A stretch of 42,490 bases of DNA from Microcaldota archaeon (GTDB lineage Archaea; Micrarchaeota; Micrarchaeia; Micrarchaeales; CABMGC01), in assembly GCA_021803425.1 (NCBI GenBank), contig JAJZLN010000031.1, forward strand, positions 1 to 42,490. Direction: 5' to 3'. The notes under the pieces are model-generated. The model was not told the origin of the DNA. It saw only the letters and a list, made by a program, of their open reading frames with translations, and made no database searches. The position numbers were made by a program, and so were the translations under genes. This document shows, one piece after another, positions 24,646 to 33,664 of the stretch. The first letter of the stretch is position 1. Every line of letters starts with the position of its first letter.

Positions 24646-24975
24646 ATGGCTAAAGCTCAAGTTGAGATTGGAAGGACAAAATCCGGAAAGAGAGTGGAAC
24701 TTCATCCTAACTTCAAGATAGAGAATATTGTTGCTAGCGCTGACCTTGGTGTGGAGCTTGACCTGTATGGTATAGCAAAAGAATCTCCTGACGTTGACTA
24801 TGAGCCTGAGCAGTTCCCTGGAGCAATATGCAAGATACACGAGCCGAAAACGGCAATACTGCTCTTCAAGAATGGAAAGATAATATGCACTGGTGCGAAG
24901 ACTGAAGCGGATATTAAAAAGGCAATAAGCCAAGTAATAAAAATAGTGAAGAACTATATCCTTGAATCTTCCTGA
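24646..24975 (+). CDS. tbp: Single-lobe TATA-binding protein (half-length TBP)
   Basis: The 109-residue product has a 23-residue N-terminal extension and then one complete TBP repeat. The repeat contains KIENIVASADLGVELDLYGI (24-43), DYEPEQFPGAICKI (51-64), EPKTAILLFKNGKIICTGAK (66-85) and a closing helix. DNA-contacting Asn27 and Val29 and the two kinking phenylalanines (Phe57, Phe74) are present. Normal TBP is about 180 residues with two such repeats. The stop is at 24973-24975, and neither side contains a second repeat in any frame. To form the usual saddle it would have to homodimerise or pair with another lobe. The gene is divergent from L21e. EPKTA and CTGAK resemble the first repeat of ordinary TBPs. 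Confidence 0.9.
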   Translation: MAKAQVEIGRTKSGKRVELHPNFKIENIVASADLGVELDLYGIAKESPDVDYEPEQFPGAICKIHEPKTAILLFKNGKIICTGAKTEADIKKAISQVIKIVKNYILESS

Positions 24976-25028
24976 AATTGAGAGCTAATTGCGCTTTTGG
25001 CCGGATATGCGCTGCGGCATGCTGCAAT

Positions 25029-25652
25029 TCATTCGCTGCGTATCTTTTTAGAAGCGACGCGATATATCAGATATAAGACTATTCCGAATGCTGCAATTGA
25101 GACCAATACCATACCTGGATTTGAAGACGACAGGGCATAATACCCAAATCCAATAAGCACTGCATTCCATATCATTGAGCCCAGTATCGAATAAATGTAA
25201 AATCGCTTCAGTTCCATCTTTGCGAATCCGGCAGGAAAGCTTATCAGACCCCTCATTACTGGAACAAGCCTTGCAAAAAACACAGACGCGGCGCCATTGA
25301 TTGAAAACCACGAATCAAAAGAATCCAGTGACTTCTTGCTTATATGGAATTTGTCCATATGTTTGTATACTATGTCTTTTTCAAGATAATATGCTATCGC
25401 ATAATCAATGGATATGCCTATTGCCGTGCCGATCACGGAGGCAGTAAAAGCCACATATGGATTAAGATGAAATGATGCATAACTAGAAGTAGAAAGCTTG
25501 CCCACAAGAGGAAGAAGCACTTCGCTTGGTATGGGCATGGAAGCGGATTCCAGCGCCATAAGAAATATTATTGCAATGTAACTGTATGAATACAAAAGAG
25601 TGCTTATTCCTGAGTACGTCAATGCAGCAATTGAAAAAATAAACAGATCCAT
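25029..25652 (-). CDS. DedA family membrane protein
   Basis: The 207-residue protein has five or six hydrophobic helices and the DedA hallmarks: ESASMPIPSEVLLPLVGKL near the N-terminus and FFARLVPVMRGLISFPAGFAKM in the second half, with the conserved Arg and GxxxA/G pattern. DedA proteins act in polyprenyl- and phospholipid flipping and in membrane homeostasis. ATG 25652 is used in preference to GTG 25661. It lies downstream of pyruvate kinase on the same strand with about 54 bases between them. Confidence 0.92.
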   Translation of the reverse strand: MDLFIFSIAALTYSGISTLLYSYSYIAIIFLMALESASMPIPSEVLLPLVGKLSTSSYASFHLNPYVAFTASVIGTAIGISIDYAIAYYLEKDIVYKHMDKFHISKKSLDSFDSWFSINGAASVFFARLVPVMRGLISFPAGFAKMELKRFYIYSILGSMIWNAVLIGFGYYALSSSNPGMVLVSIAAFGIVLYLIYRVASKKIRSE

Positions 25653-25706
25653 ATTTATCACAGATTTTTGTGCATCGATTGTGGCGCAGTCTGCGCAGTA
25701 AATTTG

Positions 25707-27059
25707 CTAATGTTCTATGTATTTAAGCGTATTTGTGCTGCCTCTCTGGTGAGGCGACCCGGATACAACAATATATTTCCTGAAACCTTTTCTTGTTGCT
25801 ATTCTTTTTATCTCTGAAAGCATCGAATCTGTATCTTCGTACTGTTTTATAGGCTCCGAATTCACTCCGTAAAATATTTTAAGTTTCTTCCTGACAGATT
25901 CAAAATTACATAATGCAATTATATTTGATTCCGGCCTGAGTGCAGACAGCTTCTTTGCCGTAGCGCCGCTGTGCGTAGGTGCAAATATGCAATCGGTCCT
26001 GTAGTTATCTGCAATATCAGCTGCGGCAAATGCTATGCTGTCGTTTATTCCGCTTATCTTAAAGTGTTTTTTGTTGCTTGTGATTATTGATTGGGCGTTC
26101 TTGGCAGTAGTTGCAAGCACATTAACGGCATCTAGAGGATACTTGCCTACTGCAGTTTCTTCGCTAAGCATGACGCAATCGGCTCCGCTCGTTACTGCAG
26201 TTGCTATGTCAGTCACTTCTGCACGCGTCGGCATTGGCGAATTCACCATGCTTGCAAGCATCTGAGTAGCTACAATAACGGGCTTGGATGCAGCTCTTGC
26301 AGCATTTATCAGATGGAATTGTATTATCGGAAGCATTTCCACTTTTACCTCAAAGGCAAGATCACCCCTCGCTACCATTATGGCATCAGACGCTTCCAAT
26401 ATGCCGCTTATGTTGTTAACCGCGTCGTTCCTTTCTATCTTTGCGATTATGTCCATGCCATTACATTTTTTTCTCATAGTATTGATATCGGATGCGGACT
26501 TGACGAATGACATTGCAATAAAATCGAAGCCGTTCTTCTTGGCAAACTTGGCAAGACGGATGTCATCCTTTGTGGGTGAAGCGGCAGACACGCTTCCGTT
26601 GCTTATGTTTATTCCTTTTCTGCTGAGAAGCACACCGGCATTTATCGCGCGGGATATTACCCTTCTCTTTGAAACCTTTTCCACCAAGAAATCCATTATG
26701 CCGTCCCCTATAGAAAGGCGAGACCCTTTCTTTACGAACTTGTGTATGTCAAAATCAAGGGGCACTTCGCCTTCCCGTGATTCCCCATACTTAAACGCCA
26801 CAATACTTCCCTTCTTAACATTTATTTCCTCCTTGAGGTTGCCTAGCCTTATCTTTGGCCCGGGAAGATCCGCAAGCAGTGCAACTTCTTTCTTTCTTGA
26901 TCTTGAAACGGCATTTATTTTATCAATGTATTCAAGCCAGCTTTCGGAGCTGCCATGCGACATGTTGATCCTGAACACGTCTACATGCCCGATTATTTTT
27001 TTAAGCACGGCTCCACTGTGTATTGCAGGCCCGTACGTTGCTATTATCTTTGTTTTCAT
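25707..27059 (-). CDS. pyk: Pyruvate kinase
   Basis: The enzyme converts phosphoenolpyruvate and ADP to pyruvate and ATP. From ATG 27059 the product is 450 residues, beginning MKTKIIATYGPAIHSG and the RINMSHGS substrate loop. The catalytic barrel contains MSFVKSASDI, AKIERNDAV, IMVARGDLAFE and VIVATQMLASM. The C-terminal part (DCIFAPTHSGATAKKLSALRP) is the regulatory domain. A longer start (27083) adds eight residues with no resemblance. The gene belongs to a lower-glycolysis group with apgM and enolase downstream on the other strand. Confidence 0.95.
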   Translation of the reverse strand: MKTKIIATYGPAIHSGAVLKKIIGHVDVFRINMSHGSSESWLEYIDKINAVSRSRKKEVALLADLPGPKIRLGNLKEEINVKKGSIVAFKYGESREGEVPLDFDIHKFVKKGSRLSIGDGIMDFLVEKVSKRRVISRAINAGVLLSRKGINISNGSVSAASPTKDDIRLAKFAKKNGFDFIAMSFVKSASDINTMRKKCNGMDIIAKIERNDAVNNISGILEASDAIMVARGDLAFEVKVEMLPIIQFHLINAARAASKPVIVATQMLASMVNSPMPTRAEVTDIATAVTSGADCVMLSEETAVGKYPLDAVNVLATTAKNAQSIITSNKKHFKISGINDSIAFAAADIADNYRTDCIFAPTHSGATAKKLSALRPESNIIALCNFESVRKKLKIFYGVNSEPIKQYEDTDSMLSEIKRIATRKGFRKYIVVSGSPHQRGSTNTLKYIEH

Positions 27060-27122
27060 GCAAAAACACTTGGAATAAAGCAATTAAGCTTTAAATTAGC
27101 AGTGTTGTACTTCGTCTCCTTC

Positions 27123-27671
27123 TCAATATTTCACAAGGGATATCACGTTTTCATCCCCAAGCAAATGCCTTCCATTGAGCTCTGAAAGTTCAACTATAAA
27201 TGCGAACTTTTGGACCTTGCCTCCAAGCTCGGTGACTAGCGACTTGCTTGCGCTTGCAGTCCCGCCAGTGGCAAGAAGATCATCTACTATAACAACCTTG
27301 TTGCCTTCCTTAATAGAATCCATGTGAACCTCGACAGTTTCAATGCCATATTCAAGCTTATAGTCCCTGCTTATCTTGTCATAGGGCAACTTTCCCTTTT
27401 TCCTAATAGGCACAAATCCTTTTTTCATGCGGTATGCAAGAGCTGAACCTATTATGAAACCTCTGGCCTCTATACCAACAATATAATCGAATTCGATGCC
27501 GGATAGCCTTCTAGACAGCTCTTCCACGCATTTCCCGAATGCCTCAGAATCCTTCAGAAGAGGCGTGATGTCCCTGAAGATTATGCCTTTCTTTGGATAG
27601 TCTTTTATATCCCTTATCCTGCCTTTTATTAAAGCCCCTATATCCTGATCCTCCTTTATCTTCATAGCCAT
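27123..27671 (-). CDS. apt: Adenine phosphoribosyltransferase
   Basis: APRT converts adenine and PRPP to AMP. The 182-residue product has the type I PRT PRPP loop VVIVDDLLATGGTASA, the substrate segment EARGFIIGSALAYRMKKGFVPIRKKGKLP and IRDIKDYPKKGIIFRDITPLL at the N-terminus, all typical of APRT. ATG 27671 is used; ATG 27665 is possible. It lies about 64 bases upstream of pyruvate kinase on the same strand. Adenine salvage fits an organism relying on external nucleobases, in line with the thymidine kinase. Confidence 0.95.
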   Translation of the reverse strand: MAMKIKEDQDIGALIKGRIRDIKDYPKKGIIFRDITPLLKDSEAFGKCVEELSRRLSGIEFDYIVGIEARGFIIGSALAYRMKKGFVPIRKKGKLPYDKISRDYKLEYGIETVEVHMDSIKEGNKVVIVDDLLATGGTASASKSLVTELGGKVQKFAFIVELSELNGRHLLGDENVISLVKY

Positions 27672-27736
27672 GTGTCTAATAGTAGAGTCTCGAATTTAAA
27701 TATTTTCTTATTTCCTTTGATATGTGTTGTGTTTTT

Positions 27737-28993
27737 ATGAAACTGTTATTTGTAATTCTTGACGGAGGCGCGGACAGGAAAGACGCATCTCTGGCAGGCA
27801 TGACTCCGCTGCAAAGCGCAAACATGCCTAATCTGAGGGAGATTGCGGCCGGAGCCATAAAGGGTATGATTTACCCTATAGCCAAGGACATTGCACCTGA
27901 GTCAGACGCAGCAGTATTCTCGATATTAGGATATGAGATAAGCAAATACACTGGACGGGGCCCGCTTGAGTCCTATGGCGCAGGATTAAAGATAAGGAAG
28001 GGATGCGCTGCGTTCAGATGCAACTTTGCAACCGTAGATAGCCACATGAACATAATAGACAGGAGGGCCGGCAGGATATCTACTGAAGACGCCAAAATTC
28101 TAGAAAAAGAAGTCAATGGCATAGATATTGGATTAGAAGGCGTAAGCTTCAAGTTTAAATCGACAATAGGGCATAGGGGAGTGTGCGTATTCTACAGAAA
28201 GGGAGGGGACTTCTCTCCGAATGTATCTAATGCGGACACAGGCTACATTAAGAAAGGGAATATCTCTGTTGCAGAGCTGTCAGGAAGCAAAAAGCTTCCT
28301 GAAGTCATGCCGCTAGATGGCTCTGAAGAAGCAAAATTCACCGCTTATGTAGTTAATTCTTTTGTTAAAAAGGCTGTAGAAAAATTGTCATCGTGCAGCA
28401 TGAATATTGAAAGATCTGAAAAAGGGGAGCTGCAGGCAAATGCATTGCTTCTGAGGGATGCAGGCATAGACCTCCCAAAAGTTGAAAGGTTCAGTGATAA
28501 GCATGGAATGAGCTGTGCATTTATTGCGGAGATGCCTGTTGAGAAGGGCATAGCAAAACTCCTCGGAATGCATGCAATAAATTTGAGTCAGATAGAAAAC
28601 CGAAGGAAAAGATACTCAAGAATGGCAGACCTTGCAATCAAAAACTCGGATCGATATGACTTTATCTATGTACATATAAAGGGCCCCGATGAACCAGGTC
28701 ATGACGGCGACGCACTCCTGAAGAAATCGGTGCTTGAAGACATAGATGATGCATTCTTCGGAAAAATAAAGAATGTTGATTCGAAGATAGTGATTACATG
28801 CGACCATGCAACTCCCTGCATCATGAAGGCACATTCAGGAGACCCTGTTCCCGTAATGTTAACTGTTGCAGATCCTAAAGATGATAAACGTATACTGTTT
28901 GACGAAGATATAGGATCAAGTGGTAGGATGGGAGTCATGAATGGAAATAGGCTCATTGAATACGTTCTTAAGATGTGGGATAATGAAAAATAG
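27737..28993 (+). CDS. apgM: 2,3-bisphosphoglycerate-independent phosphoglycerate mutase, archaeal type
   Basis: The enzyme interconverts 3- and 2-phosphoglycerate. From ATG 27737 (418 residues) it begins MKLLFVILDGGADRKDASLAG, the alkaline-phosphatase-superfamily metal site, followed by TPLQSANMPNLREIA, in which the aligned catalytic residue is Ser. Later metal-binding segments are YVHIKGPDEPGHDGDA and VITCDHATPC, then AHSGDPVPVML. This is the archaeal apgM layout. The stop overlaps the enolase start by 11 bases, so the two are likely translated together. The five-residue extension from 27722 is less likely. Confidence 0.95.
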   Translation: MKLLFVILDGGADRKDASLAGMTPLQSANMPNLREIAAGAIKGMIYPIAKDIAPESDAAVFSILGYEISKYTGRGPLESYGAGLKIRKGCAAFRCNFATVDSHMNIIDRRAGRISTEDAKILEKEVNGIDIGLEGVSFKFKSTIGHRGVCVFYRKGGDFSPNVSNADTGYIKKGNISVAELSGSKKLPEVMPLDGSEEAKFTAYVVNSFVKKAVEKLSSCSMNIERSEKGELQANALLLRDAGIDLPKVERFSDKHGMSCAFIAEMPVEKGIAKLLGMHAINLSQIENRRKRYSRMADLAIKNSDRYDFIYVHIKGPDEPGHDGDALLKKSVLEDIDDAFFGKIKNVDSKIVITCDHATPCIMKAHSGDPVPVMLTVADPKDDKRILFDEDIGSSGRMGVMNGNRLIEYVLKMWDNEK

Positions 28994-30206
28994 CGAAATA
29001 AGTGAAATAAGAGTTAGGAAAATAATGGATTCACGGGGAGGATTCACAGTTGAAGTTATTGTGGAATCTGAGGATATATCGTCGAATGCCATGGTGGCGA
29101 ATAGCACAAGTACCGGCTCGCACGAGGTTTGTGCATTCCCTAATGGGGATGTTGATGCATGCATATCAAACTTTGAGACAAAAAAGAAAGATTTTATTGG
29201 GATTGACGCAATAGAACAAAAGGCAGTAGACGACACACTAAAGTCTGTTGGAGGAGAGGGTTTTGGATTTATCGGAGGGAATATAGCAACAGGAGTATCG
29301 ATAGCTGCAGCAAAGCTGGCTGCCAAATCCTTAGGCATGGAGCTTTACGAATATGTACACGCCAAATTCACGAAGCAATACGGAATAAGAAAATCAATAC
29401 CAAGGCCACTTGGAAATCTTATCGGTGGCGGAGCCCATTCTAATAATAAAATGTCAATACAGGAGATACTGATATCCGCAGATTCTGGCAAATTCATGAA
29501 AAATGCTACAATAAACGCGCAAGCGCATAAGGAACTTGGGAAGAGATTGAAGTCTATGGGCATGTCGACAGGCGTGAATATAGAAGGCGCATGGAATACT
29601 GGTCTGGGAGACATGGAAAACCTGAAGCTTGCAAAAAGTGTAGCAATGGACGTAGGGAAAGAGACAAGCAGCAGAATTGAACTCGGCGCAGATTTCGCGG
29701 CAAGCGAATTTTTCAAGGATGGCAGGTACAGATACTCCGATGCTTCATTCGACGTGAATGGGCATGTTGAATTCGTCTACGGACTAATAAGAGACTTCTC
29801 GCTTTCATATGTAGAGGATCCGATGAATGAGGATGATTTTGGCGGTTTTGCATCACTGCTGAAAAAATCTGGAAAATCATGCATGATAGTTGGAGACGAT
29901 TTATATACCACCAACAAGAGCAGAGTAGAAGAAGGCATAAAGAAATTGGCAACCAATGGAGTGCTGATAAAAGTAAACCAGATAGGAACGCTCAGCGATA
30001 CTCTTGATGTTATAAAAGTGTCGCATGAAAACGGACTTGCCACTATAGTATCGCACAGAAGCAGGGAGACAACTGATAATTTTATAGCACATCTTGCTGT
30101 AGCCTTCGGATCAAAATTCATAAAAACAGGGATAGTAGGAGGCGAAAGAGTTTCAAAGCTTAACGAGGTTGCAAGGATAGAGGAGATTGAATCGCTTGTT
30201 GGATAG
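28983..30206 (+). CDS. eno: Enolase
   Basis: Enolase converts 2-phosphoglycerate to phosphoenolpyruvate. The 407-residue product starts MKNSEISEIRVRKIMDSRGG, overlapping the apgM stop. Family motifs are GGGAHSNNKMSIQEILI, where canonical enolases have GGAHADN, the metal site segment YVEDPMNEDDF, MIVGDDLYTT, LIKVNQIGTLSDTLD, the catalytic loop SHRSRETTDNFIAHLAV and IKTGIVGGERVSKLNE. All three metal carboxylates and the catalytic Lys are retained. It is slightly short at the ends. With apgM and pyruvate kinase it completes 3-phosphoglycerate to pyruvate. Confidence 0.95.
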   Translation: MKNSEISEIRVRKIMDSRGGFTVEVIVESEDISSNAMVANSTSTGSHEVCAFPNGDVDACISNFETKKKDFIGIDAIEQKAVDDTLKSVGGEGFGFIGGNIATGVSIAAAKLAAKSLGMELYEYVHAKFTKQYGIRKSIPRPLGNLIGGGAHSNNKMSIQEILISADSGKFMKNATINAQAHKELGKRLKSMGMSTGVNIEGAWNTGLGDMENLKLAKSVAMDVGKETSSRIELGADFAASEFFKDGRYRYSDASFDVNGHVEFVYGLIRDFSLSYVEDPMNEDDFGGFASLLKKSGKSCMIVGDDLYTTNKSRVEEGIKKLATNGVLIKVNQIGTLSDTLDVIKVSHENGLATIVSHRSRETTDNFIAHLAVAFGSKFIKTGIVGGERVSKLNEVARIEEIESLVG

Positions 30207-30277
30207 CTGTATTGCGGCTGAGATAAGCTTTTTTATAAGGCAGGTACATTATAGTATTGATATCTGTGGAGACTGAA

Positions 30278-33200
30278 ATGCGCATGGATAAAAAAGAAGA
30301 GGACATAATAAGATACTGGAATGACCATAACATTCTGGAGAAGATACGCGAGAAAAACAAAGGAATGAAACCTTTTTATTTCCTTGACGGCCCACCGTTC
30401 GTCAGTGGAGACCTGCACCCGGGCCAGATGTGGGTCAAGTCAATGAAGGACGTGATTCTACGATACAAGAGATTCAGAGAGTATGATGTTTATGACAGGG
30501 CAGGATACGACGTCCATGGGCTGCCGATAGAGAAAAGGGCGGAAGCGCAGCTTGGCATCACTTCAAAGAAGGAGATAGAGACAAGGGTAGGCGTGGAAAA
30601 ATTTATGAAGACATGCAGTGATTATGTCCAGGCATACATAGGAAGGATGGATAAGGATTATGCCAGGTTTGGCATATCCCTGGATTTCTCAAATCCATAC
30701 ATACCATCAAAGATGCAGTACATGGAAACTGCATGGCAGTATCTGAAGATAATTAATGAAAAAAATATGCTTTATAAGGATAAGCGCGCTACGCCGTATT
30801 GCACAAGCTGCGGCACTTCGGTATCGCAGGGCAGCATGGAGGTTGAATACCATGAAGATAAGGATCCATCGGCATTTGTTACTTTCAGGATAAATGAGGA
30901 TCTTTCAAATCCAAAAATAAACCTGGGGGAGCAGCTGTACCTGTTGGTCTGGACTACAACCCCGTGGACGCTCCCTGCAAACGTTTCTGTTGCAATAAAC
31001 CCTGAAGAGCGGTACGTAATAGCAAGGATAGGGAACAGAAGATGCGTATTGATAAAAAGCAGGATTGATTATCTATCAGAAATTTCCAAGGAGAGCGCAG
31101 TTATAGAGAGCGAATTTTATGGCAGTGAGCTTGAAGGGATATATTACATCAATCCGCTTGAAGACAGGATACCGCATCAAAAAGAATTGAGAAAATACCA
31201 TAAGGTTATACTTGCAAAAGAGTTAGTCTCTTCGTCTGAAGGGAGCGGGATAGTGCATATTGCGCCTGGACATGGGCTCGAGGACTACCTAATAGGAAAA
31301 AAGAATAAGTTGCCGATATTTTCACCTGTGGATCAGCAGGGAGAATATACTAAGGAAGCAGGGGAATATGCCGGGCTGAAGGTGCCTGAAAATGCCAATG
31401 AACGCGTTATTGATGACCTTAAAAGGCTTAACGCACTGTTTCACGAATCAAAGATAATACACAGTTATCCGCACTGTTGGAGATGCGATACCAAACTGAT
31501 ATACATAGCTACTGACCAGTGGTTCATAAACATACAGAAAGTTAAGAAGAAGCTCTTGAATGAAAATAAAAAGGTATGCTGGCATCCAGAAGAAGCGATG
31601 AAGTGGCAAGAGGACGTGCTGCAGAGTTCGCCTGACTGGGCGATATCAAGGCAGAGGTACTGGGGAATACCAATACCAATATGGGAATGCCATAGCTGTG
31701 GCCATATGATTGTCATAGGCTCAGTTGCTGAATTGGCCGAGGCAGCTGAAAACAAGGATTTTGTCGCATCGCTTAAGGATATCCATAAGCCATACATAGA
31801 CAATGTCGCGGTGAAATGCACAAAATGCGGCAGTATGATGATACGCGTACCGGATGTCCTGGATGTATGGTTCGATTCAAGCATAGCTTATAGGGCAAGC
31901 CTCACGCAAGAACAATTTGACTCCCTATTTCCTATGGACTTCATACTTGAAGCCATAGAGCAACTTAGGGGATGGTTCTCTTACCAACTAAAATCAAGCG
32001 TAATAGTGCATGGGAAGAAGCCTTTCAAGAATGTTGTCATGCACGGCATGATGCTTGGAAGCGACGGGAGGGAAATGCACAAAAAAATAGGAAATTATGT
32101 GCCGCTTGAAGAGATATTGAAGACGGTTACTGCAGATTCATTCAGGTTATGGTGCGTATCGCATACCCCGCAACTTGACCTGGTATTCAACATGGACAAA
32201 ATAGTGGAAGCCAATAAAGTAATAATGCTGATGCACAACATATCCAATCTTATTGCTGAGTATTCGAATGCGGTATCATATAAACCAGGAAGAATAAAGA
32301 AGCCAACGAAGCCGGACAGACTGAGCCTAGAGGATGCATGGATAGCTTCAAGATTGAATCTGACAATAAAAGAGGTTACTGAAAGCCTTGATAACTATGA
32401 AATATACAAGGCAGCAAACGCAATACGGTCATTTGTAGTAATGGATTTCAGCAGATTTTACCTTAAGATGGCAAAGAAAAAAGCCTTGTATTCGGGAAGA
32501 AAGGAGTCAAAAGCGGCACTAGACATGATGAATTATGTTCTTTACAATATCGCCATATTGCTTTCTCCGATTACACCTTTTGCATCTGAAATGGTTTACA
32601 TGGAGAGGTATGGATTCAGGGAAAGCATATTCCTTGAAGACTGGCCTAAATGCAGGCAAAAATCCATAAGAAAGGACATAGACATGGAATTTGAGGTAGC
32701 AATAGATGCAATAACAGCATTGCTTAACTGTAGGGAGAAGGTAAATGCGAAACTCAGGTTGCCGCTTGCAAAAGCAACGATAGAGGTGAATAATGAAGCT
32801 TCGCTGAATGCGCTCGGGAAACTCTCAAGCATTATGGAGGATTATACGAATATCAAGACCATTGTGGTCAAAATGGCTGATGGAAAGAAGAATTTGGAGA
32901 TACGGCCGTTATTCGCACATATAGGTCCTGATTTCAAAGAAAACTCAGGTCTTGTTGCAGAAGAACTGAAAAGATCCGATCCGAATGAAGTTGCGGATAG
33001 CATTGCAAAATCAGGCGAATATTTGCTGCATACCGACAAGGGCGTATTCGCAATAAGAAATAATCACTTTACCATGATAGAAAAACTTGAAAAAGAGGAT
33101 GCGATATCTTTCAAGTATGGGATAGCTTATGTTGACAGGGAGATAAGTAATGAGCTAAAAGAGGAAGGCATGCTTAGGGAATTTGAAAGGAGGGTCCAGC

Positions 33201-33424
33201 TTGCAAGAAAGGAAGTGGGCTTGAAGAAAGGCGATAGAATAAGGTTGCAGTATAGGGTTTCCGCAGAGATGAATGAGGTTCTAGAAAAAAACGTTAAAAA
33301 GCTTATGCATGACGTAGGTGCGCGCTTAGTTTCTAGGTCGGATAAGATAGACATGAAATTTGAAAAGGAATTCGATGTGGACGGGGAAAAGATAAGAATA
33401 GGAATTGAGAAACTTACTCCTTAG
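30278..33424 (+). CDS. ileS: Isoleucyl-tRNA synthetase
   Basis: The class Ia enzyme is about 1048 residues from ATG 30278; the TTG at 30257 is too close to the promoter element at 30229-30240. The catalytic domain starts PPFVSGDLHPGQMW, where HIGH is HPGQ. The CP1 editing domain contains WTTTPWTLPANVSVAIN and SGIVHIAPGHGLED. The KMSKS site reads EMHKKIGN (32072-32095), keeping the second Lys. Four CxxC knuckles (CTSC, CWRC, CHSC, CTKC) suggest zinc sites. Family identity comes from YDVHGLPIEKRAE, NPYIPSKMQYMETAW and WFDSSIAYRASL. The C-terminal anticodon-binding region is complete. Confidence 0.93.
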   Translation: MRMDKKEEDIIRYWNDHNILEKIREKNKGMKPFYFLDGPPFVSGDLHPGQMWVKSMKDVILRYKRFREYDVYDRAGYDVHGLPIEKRAEAQLGITSKKEIETRVGVEKFMKTCSDYVQAYIGRMDKDYARFGISLDFSNPYIPSKMQYMETAWQYLKIINEKNMLYKDKRATPYCTSCGTSVSQGSMEVEYHEDKDPSAFVTFRINEDLSNPKINLGEQLYLLVWTTTPWTLPANVSVAINPEERYVIARIGNRRCVLIKSRIDYLSEISKESAVIESEFYGSELEGIYYINPLEDRIPHQKELRKYHKVILAKELVSSSEGSGIVHIAPGHGLEDYLIGKKNKLPIFSPVDQQGEYTKEAGEYAGLKVPENANERVIDDLKRLNALFHESKIIHSYPHCWRCDTKLIYIATDQWFINIQKVKKKLLNENKKVCWHPEEAMKWQEDVLQSSPDWAISRQRYWGIPIPIWECHSCGHMIVIGSVAELAEAAENKDFVASLKDIHKPYIDNVAVKCTKCGSMMIRVPDVLDVWFDSSIAYRASLTQEQFDSLFPMDFILEAIEQLRGWFSYQLKSSVIVHGKKPFKNVVMHGMMLGSDGREMHKKIGNYVPLEEILKTVTADSFRLWCVSHTPQLDLVFNMDKIVEANKVIMLMHNISNLIAEYSNAVSYKPGRIKKPTKPDRLSLEDAWIASRLNLTIKEVTESLDNYEIYKAANAIRSFVVMDFSRFYLKMAKKKALYSGRKESKAALDMMNYVLYNIAILLSPITPFASEMVYMERYGFRESIFLEDWPKCRQKSIRKDIDMEFEVAIDAITALLNCREKVNAKLRLPLAKATIEVNNEASLNALGKLSSIMEDYTNIKTIVVKMADGKKNLEIRPLFAHIGPDFKENSGLVAEELKRSDPNEVADSIAKSGEYLLHTDKGVFAIRNNHFTMIEKLEKEDAISFKYGIAYVDREISNELKEEGMLREFERRVQLARKEVGLKKGDRIRLQYRVSAEMNEVLEKNVKKLMHDVGARLVSRSDKIDMKFEKEFDVDGEKIRIGIEKLTP

Positions 33425-33599
33425 ATGCGCTCTTGAACGCCTTTCTTGTAGGCATCCTTGACCAGCAGTCCTTACATATAACCAGCCTTATGGTCTTGCT
33501 CACTCTCCTGGAAGACTTTACGCAATTTATGCATATCTTTCTCTTGCAGTAATTGCATACGCTATGCCTGTAGATATCCTTATGGCATCTTTCGCACAT
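33414..33599 (-). CDS. Small zinc-binding protein with eight cysteines
   Basis: From ATG 33599 the product is 61 residues: MCERCHKDIYRHSVCNYCKR, then KICINCVKSSRR and a Lys/Arg-rich tail with LVICKDCWSRMPTRKAF. Cys pairs at 2/5, 15/18, 23/26 and 46/49 (CxxC spacing) form two probable zinc knuckles in a treble-clef or FYVE/LIM-like arrangement. It is strongly basic, as expected of a nucleic-acid or ribosome binder. Its 3' end overlaps the 3' end of ileS by 11 bases on the opposite strand. No exact family is recognised, but the cysteine pattern makes it a credible gene. Confidence 0.75.
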   Translation of the reverse strand: MCERCHKDIYRHSVCNYCKRKICINCVKSSRRVSKTIRLVICKDCWSRMPTRKAFKSASKE

Positions 33600-33664
33600 C
33601 ACAATGACCACACTAACAGCTAAAACACTACATATAAATCATTAAGTATTTTAATAGTTGCTGT

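Noticed and set aside
24976-25028. Second TBP lobe lost by frameshift
   Set aside because: The spacer has only 53 bases in total and shows no TBP-like residues in any frame.
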